Part shown: piece after piece, positions 32,543-39,859 of the stretch | Layout: each line of letters opens with the position of its first letter | Position numbering within the stretch: position 1 is the first letter of the stretch | Assembly (NCBI GenBank): GCA_965199095.1 | Contig: CBDAQM010000007.1 | Span: forward strand, 310,001-374,000 | Reading direction: 5' to 3' | DNA: 64,000 nucleotides | Source of the DNA: LMUY01 sp965199095 | Lineage (GTDB): Bacteria; Pseudomonadota; Alphaproteobacteria; Acetobacterales; Acetobacteraceae | Position numbers and translations under genes: made by a program | The notes under the pieces: generated by a model | Seen by the model: the letters and a program-made list of their open reading frames with translations, nothing else | The model's database searches: none | What the model was told of the DNA's origin: nothing

Positions 32543-33985
32543 ATGGCAGTCGTTCCAATGCGAGACATTTTGCTGCGGGGTGGCCGGGTGATCTGCCCCG
32601 CCACCGGCCTCGATGGCACAATGGACGTGCTGGTCCGCAACGGGCGGATCGCGGCGACCGGGACGGACCTGGCCGCCGGCGGCGGCGCGGACCGGGCAGA
32701 GGTGGTGGATGTCGGCGGCCGGCTGGTGCTTCCGGGGCTGATCGACACCCACGCCCATGTCTACCAATACGTGACGGGGCGGTTCGGGCTGGCCCCTGAC
32801 CTGGTCGGCGTGCAATCCGGCGTGACCACGGTCGTGGACCAGGGCGGGCCGTCCTGCATGACGCTGCCCGGGTTCCGGCATTTCTGTGCCGAACCGGCTG
32901 CAACGCGGGTCTACGCCTTCCTGTCCGCCTACCTGGTGGGTGGGCTGGAGGGACATTTCTACCCCAAGCTTTACAGCCCGGACGGGGTGGATATCGCGGC
33001 GACGGTGGCGTCGGCGCGGGCCAATCCGGATATCGTGCGGGGCATCAAGGCGCATGCCGAGATCGGCGGCTTCGCGCGCTGGGGCATCCGCGTGATCGAG
33101 ATGGCGGCCGAGATCGGCGTCCAGGCGGACCTTCCGGTCTATGTGCATTTCGGCCAGCTCTGGGGCCTGCCGGAGAGCGGCACCAACGGCGAGGACGTGG
33201 ACACGATCCTGGAGCGGGTGATCCCGTTGCTGCGGGCCGGCGATATCCTGGCGCATCCGTTCACCAAGCATCCGGGCGGCTTCGTCGACCAGTCCGGCCA
33301 GGTGCACCCCGTGATTCAGGCCGCGCTGGACCGCGGGCTTAGGGTCGATGTCGGGCATGGCAGCCACTTCTCCTACCGCCTGGCCCGCATGGCGCTGGAT
33401 GCCGGAATCCTGCCGCACACGCTTGGGGCGGACATGCACGGCTACAACACGCACGTGCCCGCCCCAGCCGGCACCCCGGCCGAACATGCCGACGAGGAAA
33501 ACCACCCCTTCAAGGGACAGGCCAAGTTCAGCCTGACGCAGGCGATGAGCTCGATGATGGCACTCGGCCTGTCCCTGCAGGACGTGGTGCCGATGGTGAC
33601 CAGCCATCCGGCAGCGATGCTGGGCCGGTCGGCGGAGATCGGGTCCTTGGCAGTCGGTCGGGTGGCGGACGTGTCCGTGCTGGACGATCTGCGCGGACGG
33701 TTCGCATTGCGGGACAACGACAGCAACACCGTGGTCGCCGAGCGGCTGCTGCAGCCGGCTTTCTGCCTGCGCGCAGGACAGCGATACGATGCCGTGGCAT
33801 CGATCCTGCCGATGGCGGTCGCTGCCTCAAACACGTTCGTTAACAACAGTCCGCCTCGAGCGAGGGGTCCAAGCGGCATTCGGCTCAGGCAGGACGCTGA
33901 GCGAACCGGCCGTATTGGACTGCGTGGCCACCCCTCCCTCAAGGGGAGGGAACAGGCCGTTCACCTTGATGGCGTCAAGCGCTAA
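32543..33985 (+). CDS. Amidohydrolase/deacetylase-type metallohydrolase (dihydroorotase-like fold)
   Basis: A TIM-barrel metal-dependent hydrolase of cyclic amides or N-acyl groups. The preferred ATG (32543) follows a strong AGGAGAGAA site; an in-frame ATG at 32519 precedes that site. The metal-binding DTHAHVY motif is at about residue 70. A further His lies in YVHFGQLWG, more in AHPFTKHPGG and DVGHGSHFS, and the catalytic-type Asp in LGADMHG. The normal family end (VASILP) comes at about residue 423. A further 50 or so residues are low-quality sequence that reads through a hairpin at 33932-33950, so the original stop has probably been lost. It is divergent from the nitroreductase gene. Confidence 0.85.
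   Translation: MAVVPMRDILLRGGRVICPATGLDGTMDVLVRNGRIAATGTDLAAGGGADRAEVVDVGGRLVLPGLIDTHAHVYQYVTGRFGLAPDLVGVQSGVTTVVDQGGPSCMTLPGFRHFCAEPAATRVYAFLSAYLVGGLEGHFYPKLYSPDGVDIAATVASARANPDIVRGIKAHAEIGGFARWGIRVIEMAAEIGVQADLPVYVHFGQLWGLPESGTNGEDVDTILERVIPLLRAGDILAHPFTKHPGGFVDQSGQVHPVIQAALDRGLRVDVGHGSHFSYRLARMALDAGILPHTLGADMHGYNTHVPAPAGTPAEHADEENHPFKGQAKFSLTQAMSSMMALGLSLQDVVPMVTSHPAAMLGRSAEIGSLAVGRVADVSVLDDLRGRFALRDNDSNTVVAERLLQPAFCLRAGQRYDAVASILPMAVAASNTFVNNSPPRARGPSGIRLRQDAERTGRIGLRGHPSLKGREQAVHLDGVKR
33932..33950. terminator. Hairpin inside the predicted 3' end of the amidohydrolase gene
   Basis: CCCTCCC (33932-33938), loop TCAAG, GGGAGGG (33944-33950) forms a perfect 7-bp GC stem. It lies between the amidohydrolase and the convergent 2Fe-2S/CoxG gene, so it could serve as a terminator or be a palindromic repeat. 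There is no U-tract after it. Confidence 0.4.
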
Positions 33986-34071
33986 CAAGAAACAGCGGCG
34001 TGAAGGCACCCAAACCGAGGCCGCAGCCGGTCAAGTTTCACCCGCGGCGGGTCGGCCGTTGCCGGTGGCAA

Positions 34072-35181
34072 CTAGAGCCGCAACGCCCGGCGGATCGCCT
34101 TTCCCAGCAACACGATCGCCAGCTGCAAGCCACCGACCGGGGCCGTATCGATGGCTGTGCCAGATGCGGCGGCGAGCAGGTTGGCATTGAAGCGGGCGAG
34201 CATGCCGTCCACCACGTCGGCCACGATCGCGGGGCGTCCGACCTGCGCGAAGGGACCGGTTAGCCGATACCTAATGTCGGCGTGCACCGTGCATCCGTCG
34301 GGATGGCTGGTCACGCGGAACGTCATCGCCCCCTGCGCGGCCGATCGTGTCGCGCCATCTTCCGCGACGCCGATCAAGCTGCCGGACAGCGCGGCCTCGT
34401 CATAGGCGACGCGGGCGCGACCACGGAAGGTCGCCCGCATCGGGCCGATCGCGACGGAAAGGCTACCCGCCACTTCGTCCCCGTCCACCTGGGTGAGGGC
34501 GGCGCCCGGCACGCAGCCGACCACCGTCTCCACCGACCGCAGCAGCCGCCAGGCGGCTTCGGCCGGCATGGGCAGCACGAGGTCCCGGTTGAGTGTCGTG
34601 GCACCCGTGAGGTCGGGAGGAATCCAAGCTCTGTTTGGGCCGGCCGGGATTGGGATCGCGGTGGTGATCCGGGGAATGGAGACAGGCACGGCGGCCCGCC
34701 TGCACGGTTGCAGTTCGGCTGTGATGCCTGAAGCCGCCACCTCGGCGATGGCCGCGACGATTCCCGCATAGCCGGTGCAGCGGCACAGATTGCCCGCGAG
34801 CTCCGCCCGGATCCGTGCGTCCTGCACGCCGGGCAGGCGCCGGACGATATCATAGGCGGTGACGAGCATGCCGGGCGTGCAGAAGCCACATTGCAAGGCG
34901 TGGTGCCGCGAGAAGGCCCGCCGCAGCGCCGCCATCAAGGGGTCGTCGTCAAAACCCTCGATCGTGCGGAGATCGGCCCCCGAGCAGGTCGCGGCGAGCG
35001 TCAGGCAGGACCGCACGGGCGCCCCATCCAGCATCACCGTGCACGCGCCACAGACCCCGTGCTCGCAGCCGAGATGGGTTCCGGTAAGCAGGAGTTCCTC
35101 GCGGATGAAATCGGCCAGGTGGGTCCGCGGCTCCACCTCCGCAGTGCGCGGCTGGGCATTGACGGTAAGGGAGAGGCTCAT
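34072..35181 (-). CDS. Molybdenum hydroxylase 2Fe-2S subunit fused to a CoxG-like SRPBCC domain
   Basis: A 369-residue fusion. Residues 1-160 form the small iron-sulfur subunit of xanthine dehydrogenase/CO dehydrogenase-type enzymes. The plant-ferredoxin cluster uses C39, C44, C47 and C59, and the second cluster uses C98, C101, C133 and C135 (CGFCTPGM ... CRCTGY). After a proline-rich linker, residues about 190-345 match CoxG-type SRPBCC proteins (LPMPAEAAWRLLRSVETVVG, VAYDEAALSG, GCTVHADIRYRLTGPFAQVG). A hydrophobic C-terminal stretch could anchor it to the membrane. CoxG is normally a separate accessory gene. Its ATG overlaps the FAD-subunit stop (ATGA). Confidence 0.92.
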   Translation of the reverse strand: MSLSLTVNAQPRTAEVEPRTHLADFIREELLLTGTHLGCEHGVCGACTVMLDGAPVRSCLTLAATCSGADLRTIEGFDDDPLMAALRRAFSRHHALQCGFCTPGMLVTAYDIVRRLPGVQDARIRAELAGNLCRCTGYAGIVAAIAEVAASGITAELQPCRRAAVPVSIPRITTAIPIPAGPNRAWIPPDLTGATTLNRDLVLPMPAEAAWRLLRSVETVVGCVPGAALTQVDGDEVAGSLSVAIGPMRATFRGRARVAYDEAALSGSLIGVAEDGATRSAAQGAMTFRVTSHPDGCTVHADIRYRLTGPFAQVGRPAIVADVVDGMLARFNANLLAAASGTAIDTAPVGGLQLAIVLLGKAIRRALRL

Positions 35182-35972
35182 CCCCGGGCCAACGCGACGG
35201 CCCGCCGGACCGCGACCACGTGCAGGTCGAGGCTGGCCGGGTCGCGGCCGGGCAGAGCGGCAAGCAGGCTGTCCTCGACGGAGCGGCTGCCGGCCAGCAC
35301 GGCGTCCGGTTCCGGCAACAGGATCGGGGCCTGTTCCAGTGCGCCGACCGCGATCCGACTCCGCTCACCGTCCAGCAGCACCGCGGCGCTCGCCTTGGCG
35401 AACTCGCCGAGCTTGCGGGTGAACTTCCAGTAGCCCCACCGTGCACGTGGACCCGGCTTCGGCACGCGGACGGCTTCGATCACCTCGCCCGGCGCGAGCA
35501 GCGTGGTGAACGGCCCGGTCACGAAGCCCGGCATGGGCACGGTGCGCCGGCCACCGGGCCCGGCCAGGACGATCCCCGCCCCCAGTGCCGCGAGGGTGAC
35601 GAGCCAGTCGGCCGCCGGGTCGGCATGGGCGATGCTGCCGCCGAGGGTGCCGCGGTTGCGGACGGCGCGGTAGGCGATGCGGCTGGCGACCGCCGGCAGC
35701 CACCCGGATGTCGCGTCGGGCACGGCGCCGTCCTCGATCTCCGCATGCGTCGTGGCGGCACCGTACAGCACGCTGCCGCCTTCGTCGGCGCACTGGCGCA
35801 GTTCCATCGCCCGGGACAGCTCGACCAGGATCGCCGGGCGGGCCAGCCGCAGGTTCAGCATCGGGCCGAGGGATTGCCCGCCCGCCAGCGGCTTGGCCTC
35901 CGCCGCCGCAAGCTGGGCGATCGCGTCCGCCGTCCCGCCGGCGATCACCAGGTCGAACGCGGCGGCCTTCAT
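35178..35972 (-). CDS. Molybdenum hydroxylase FAD-binding subunit (CoxM/XdhB type)
   Basis: A 264-residue FAD subunit that passes electrons from the iron-sulfur subunit to the acceptor. It starts MKAAAFDLVIAGGTADAIAQ and carries the FAD motif PLAGGQSLGPMLNLRL, the second flavin motif RNRGTLGGSIAHADPAADW, and the C-terminal YWKFTRKLGEFAKAS. Its ATG overlaps the Mo-subunit stop (ATGA), so the order L-M-S is translationally coupled. The longer open frame upstream runs inside the Mo-subunit gene. Confidence 0.93.
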   Translation of the reverse strand: MKAAAFDLVIAGGTADAIAQLAAAEAKPLAGGQSLGPMLNLRLARPAILVELSRAMELRQCADEGGSVLYGAATTHAEIEDGAVPDATSGWLPAVASRIAYRAVRNRGTLGGSIAHADPAADWLVTLAALGAGIVLAGPGGRRTVPMPGFVTGPFTTLLAPGEVIEAVRVPKPGPRARWGYWKFTRKLGEFAKASAAVLLDGERSRIAVGALEQAPILLPEPDAVLAGSRSVEDSLLAALPGRDPASLDLHVVAVRRAVALARG

Positions 35973-38317
35973 GTCGCTTGCGCCGCGGCGATCTGGGCAC
36001 GCAGCCGGTCCGGCGCGATGGGCAGCTGCGTGACCGCGACACCCAGGCCGCGCAGGGCATCGCCGACCGCGCACGCGATCGCCGCCGGCGGACCGATCGC
36101 ACCGCTCTCGCCGATGCCCTTCTGGCCGAAGCGGGTCAAAGGCGACGGCGTGTGCATGTGCAGGGTGCGCAAGGTCGGCACCTCGGCCGCGCCGGGCAGG
36201 AGGTAGTCGGCGAAGGTGGACGCCATCGGCTGGCCGTCCGGGCTGAAGACCATCTCCTCGAACAAGGCGGTTCCTATGCCCTGCGCCGCTCCGCCGCGGA
36301 CCTGGCCTTCGACCACGAGCGGGTTGATCAGCGTCCCGCCATCCTCCACGATCACGTAGTCCAGGAGCTCCACCCCGCCGGTCTCCGGGTCCACCGCGAC
36401 CACGACGGCGTGGCACGCGTAGGAGAACGTACCGCTGTCGCGCAGCGGCTTGTAGCCGCCGGTCGCCTCCAGCCCGGCGGGGTCGACATCGGCGGGGAGG
36501 TGCTGCGGTGTCCGGTACCACAGCCGGGCGATCTCCGCGATGCTCACCTCGCCGACCGGCCCGTGCGCCATCCCGTCGGCGAGCATGATGTCGGCCGGCT
36601 GGCACTGCAGCAGATGCGCAGCGATGCGGCATACCCGCCCGGCCAGGATGTCGGACGCGGCGGCCACGGCGCCCCCCGCCATGACGATGCAACGCGATCC
36701 CCACGTGCCTGTGGAATAGGGCGTCAGCGCCGTATCCCCGTGCACGACCCGCACCCGGCCGGGATGCACGCCCAGGATCTCGTTGGCGATCTGGGCCAGC
36801 GTGGTCTCAAGCCCTTGGCCATGGCTCTGCACGCCCACCCGCAGCTCCAGCCCGCCATCCGGCGTCAGCCGCGCCGTCGCTTGCTCGAAGCCGGGCACCA
36901 TCGGAATGCCCCACCCGGCATACACGGTGGTGCCGTGCGCGCCCTGTTCGCAGAATATGGACAGGCCTAAGCCGATCCGGCGCCCGTCCGGCTCGGGCGT
37001 GGCCTGCCGGGCGCGGATGGCGGGCAAGCCGATCGCCTGCACCGCGCGTTGCAGCGCCTCGGGATAATCGCCGCTGTCGAAGAACTTGTTCGTGATGTTG
37101 GTGAACGGCATCTCCGCGGCACGGGGCAGGTTGCGCAGGCGGAATGCCCAAGGCTCGATCCCCAGCCGGTGCGCCAGGCCGTCCATCACCGTCTCGATCG
37201 CGAAGCAGACGCCGGTGCGCGCCACGCCGCGATACGGCAGGATCGGCGGCTTGTTGGTGCAGACCGACCAGGTGCGGCAGCGATAGCCGGCCATGCGATA
37301 CGGCCCGGGCAGGATGCTGGCGACCTGCGCCGCCTCCAAGCAGGCCGAGAAGGGATAGGCGGAGTAGGCGCCCGAATCCACGATCGCCCGGCAGTCCACC
37401 GCGAGCAGCGTGCCGTCCGCCGCGGCATAGCCGGTGATGTCGTAGCTGTGCTCCCGGCAGTTGGCACCGCCCGTCAGATGCTCGCGCCGGTCCTCGATCC
37501 ATCGCACGGGGCGGCGGAGATGCATGGCGAGGAAGGCAGCGCACACCTCCTCCGCGAGCAGGATGCCCTTGTAGCCGAAACCGCCGCCGACATCGGGGGC
37601 GATCACGCGGATGCGCCCCTCCTCCAGCCCGAGGCATTCGGCCAAGCCGCTGCGGACGATGTGCGGCTGCTGCGTGGAGGTGGTGACGACGAGTTGCTCG
37701 GCCTGATTGTCCCACGCGGCGACGACGCCGCGGCCCTCCATTGGCGCCATGCACTGGCGGGCGGTGCGCAACTCGGTATGGAACGTGGCGGCCGCGCCTT
37801 TGATGCTGTCCTCGAACGCCATGTCCACGGAGGTTTCGAGGAAGACGTTCTCCGACCAGTGCTCGTGCACCAGCGGCGCCGCCGGGTCGCGGGCACGGGC
37901 CATGTCGGCCACGGCCGGCAGCTCCTCCAGATCGAGCCGCACCTGTTCGGCGAGGTCTTCGGCGCGGGCGCGGCTGGTGGCCAGGCAAGCTGCGACCGGC
38001 TCGCCGACATGGCGCAGTTTGCCGGTCGCCAGGATCGGCTGGACGGAACTGCGGAACCCGGCCAGGCCGGAGTCGGCGCGGATGCCGGCGACCCCGGTCA
38101 GGTCGTCGGCCGTGAACACGCTGGCCTCCGCCCCGACCGGCTTGTGGACGGCGTGCAGCCGGGCGTGGGCGAGCGGGCTGCGGACGAAGGCGATCTCCAG
38201 CATGCCGGGCAGGCGGATGTCGGCCACGAACCGGCCACGGCCGCGCATGTAGCGGTCATCCTCCAGCCGCTCCATCGGCACGCCGACGCCAACCCGGGTC
38301 TTCACGATGCCGTCCAC
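35969..38317 (-). CDS. Molybdenum hydroxylase large (molybdopterin-binding) subunit, CoxL/XdhA type
   Basis: A 782-residue catalytic subunit that hydroxylates an aldehyde or N-heterocycle at the molybdenum-cytosine-dinucleotide centre. GTG at 38317 follows AAGGGGA and gives VDGIVKTRVGVGVPMERLED; the conserved part begins RYMRGRGRFVADIRLPGMLE. Landmarks are DVGGGFGYKG, the active-site loop PYRGVARTGVCFAIE, VGVQSHGQGLETT and, near the C-terminus, GQKGIGESGAIGPPAAIA with the catalytic glutamate. The active-site loop lacks the AYRCSFR cysteine of true CO dehydrogenase, so CO oxidation is unlikely. The substrate may be an N-heterocycle taken up by the nearby transporters. Confidence 0.93.
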   Translation of the reverse strand: MDGIVKTRVGVGVPMERLEDDRYMRGRGRFVADIRLPGMLEIAFVRSPLAHARLHAVHKPVGAEASVFTADDLTGVAGIRADSGLAGFRSSVQPILATGKLRHVGEPVAACLATSRARAEDLAEQVRLDLEELPAVADMARARDPAAPLVHEHWSENVFLETSVDMAFEDSIKGAAATFHTELRTARQCMAPMEGRGVVAAWDNQAEQLVVTTSTQQPHIVRSGLAECLGLEEGRIRVIAPDVGGGFGYKGILLAEEVCAAFLAMHLRRPVRWIEDRREHLTGGANCREHSYDITGYAAADGTLLAVDCRAIVDSGAYSAYPFSACLEAAQVASILPGPYRMAGYRCRTWSVCTNKPPILPYRGVARTGVCFAIETVMDGLAHRLGIEPWAFRLRNLPRAAEMPFTNITNKFFDSGDYPEALQRAVQAIGLPAIRARQATPEPDGRRIGLGLSIFCEQGAHGTTVYAGWGIPMVPGFEQATARLTPDGGLELRVGVQSHGQGLETTLAQIANEILGVHPGRVRVVHGDTALTPYSTGTWGSRCIVMAGGAVAAASDILAGRVCRIAAHLLQCQPADIMLADGMAHGPVGEVSIAEIARLWYRTPQHLPADVDPAGLEATGGYKPLRDSGTFSYACHAVVVAVDPETGGVELLDYVIVEDGGTLINPLVVEGQVRGGAAQGIGTALFEEMVFSPDGQPMASTFADYLLPGAAEVPTLRTLHMHTPSPLTRFGQKGIGESGAIGPPAAIACAVGDALRGLGVAVTQLPIAPDRLRAQIAAAQAT

Positions 38318-38704
38318 GAACGTCCCCTTCCCAATCGCCCGGCAGAGTGTCCTGGAACGCGGGCGCGCACCAGCCGGGTCAGTCGCCATCGGCCACCCAA
38401 CCGCCGTTTGCACGGTGGAAGCGCGGGGTGGCGAAGGCGGCGCGCAACGGGATGTCCGCGGCCCTGAGCAGCGCCAACCCGGCGAGGGCGGACACCGCAG
38501 TCGGAATCGGCCCGGCCGACGGGGTAGTATGCCCGGGTGCTGGACCCCGACCAGTTGGGGCTGTGACGGGACTGGGAACCAACCCCGGGTCATCACCAAG
38601 GCCCCGGGCGCGCAAGGCCGGCCTTGCGGCGCGGCCCGAGTTGGCCGAAACTGACATTACTCTGCCTCGGCGCCACGCCGGCCCGGACGCGTGCGAGGAG
38701 GAAC
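38318..38704. other. Divergent intergenic region before the MoxR-DUF5682-DUF4132 operon
   Basis: About 390 bases between the Mo-hydroxylase genes (minus) and the MoxR gene (plus). A minus-strand stretch at 38379-38500 has protein-like sense (LALLRAADIPLRAAFATPRF...) but no clear start, and may be a gene remnant. A small dyad CCCC-N8-GGGG lies near 38547-38562. No convincing sigma-70 boxes are visible. The promoter of the plus-strand operon must lie in this stretch. Confidence 0.4.
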
Positions 38705-39844
38705 ATGGCGCGTTCGCCCAAGCAGGACAGAACCACGGTCGTTTCCGGGGTTGCGCCCAGCCCCGCATCGGCCGCCTGGCAGCGGCCGCCAGCCGAAATC
38801 GTCCATGCGGACGAGCTGGCCGCCCTGCGCGCCGCCGACACAGCCCCGAAGCCGCCGGGCTGGGCGCTGTCGCTGCAAGCCGTCAAGGACTTCATCCTGG
38901 GCGGAAACGGCGCCAGCCCCAAGCTCGTGTGCTCGCCCGCCCTGATCGAGCGCGCCACCGTCACGCTCGCGACCTCCCGCGCCCTGCTGCTCATCGGTGA
39001 GCCCGGCACCGCGAAGAGCCTGCTGTCCGAGCTCCTCGCCGCTGCCATCAGCGGCGATTCGACCCTCACGATCCAGGGCGGGGCCTCGCTGACGGAGGAC
39101 CAGATCAAATACGGGTGGAACTACGCCCTCCTGGTGGCCGAAGGGCCGAGCGAGCGGGCGCTCGTGCCCGCGCCGCTGCACCGCGGGCTTGTGTCCGGGC
39201 GGATCGTGCGCTTCGAGGAGGTCACGCGCTGCCCGCTCGAGGTGCAGGACAGCCTGCTGTCCATCCTGTCCGACCGGGTGATGGCGATCCCGGAGCTGCC
39301 GGGCGAGGCCGGGATGCTGTTCGCGCGCGAAGGCTTCAACCTCATCGCCACCGCCAACACGCGCGACCGCGGCGTGAACGAGATGTCGGCGGCCTTGAAG
39401 CGCCGGTTCAACTTCGAGACCGTGTTCCCCATCCGCGACGCCGACGAGGAGCTGGCCCTCGTGAAGCGGGAAGCGGCGCGGCTGCTGCAGCGCTCGGGCG
39501 TGCCGCAGGCGCCGGCCGACGACGTGCTCCACCTCCTCGTCACGTGCTTCCGCGAGCTGCGCGAGGGTGTGGGCGAGGACGGGGTCGGCACCGAGCGCCT
39601 GTCGAGCGTGATGAGCACGGCCGAGGCCGTCAGCGTCGCCCACGCGGTCGGCGTCCGGGCCTGGTTCCTGCGCGGCGACGGCGGCCGGCCCGCCGACGTT
39701 ATGGAATGCCTGGCCGGGACCGCCGCCAAGGACAACGCGGACGACCTGGCCAAGCTGCGGCGCTACCTGGACGGGCGCGTGTCGAAGCGCGGGGGCGACG
39801 CGTGGCAGGCCTTCTACGCCGCGCGGCACTTGCTCACGGCCTGA
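38705..39844 (+). CDS. yehL: MoxR-type AAA+ ATPase (YehL-like)
   Basis: A 379-residue cytosolic AAA+ ATPase, the presumed motor of the operon. MoxR proteins act as chaperone-like remodelers, often with a VWA partner. Walker A is GEPGTAKS at residues 98-105. The Walker B region is IVRFEEVTR at 167-175, where the usual Asp-Glu is Glu-Glu. Sensor 1 is LIATANTRDRGVNEMS (213-228) and the arginine-finger region is ALKRRFNFE (230-238). The ATG follows a strong GAGGAGGAAC; an in-frame ATG at 38624 adds non-family sequence. It is the first of six plus-strand genes, with 15 bases to the DUF5682 gene. The order ATPase, DUF5682, VWA, SWIM is the same as E. coli yehL-yehM-yehP-yehQ. Confidence 0.9.
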   Translation: MARSPKQDRTTVVSGVAPSPASAAWQRPPAEIVHADELAALRAADTAPKPPGWALSLQAVKDFILGGNGASPKLVCSPALIERATVTLATSRALLLIGEPGTAKSLLSELLAAAISGDSTLTIQGGASLTEDQIKYGWNYALLVAEGPSERALVPAPLHRGLVSGRIVRFEEVTRCPLEVQDSLLSILSDRVMAIPELPGEAGMLFAREGFNLIATANTRDRGVNEMSAALKRRFNFETVFPIRDADEELALVKREAARLLQRSGVPQAPADDVLHLLVTCFRELREGVGEDGVGTERLSSVMSTAEAVSVAHAVGVRAWFLRGDGGRPADVMECLAGTAAKDNADDLAKLRRYLDGRVSKRGGDAWQAFYAARHLLTA

Positions 39845-39859
39845 GGGCCAGGGCGGGCC

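Noticed and set aside
35969..38317. Aerobic carbon monoxide dehydrogenase
   Set aside because: The active-site loop is PYRGVAR, without the AYRCSFR cysteine that binds copper in genuine CO dehydrogenase, so a general molybdenum hydroxylase is the safer call.
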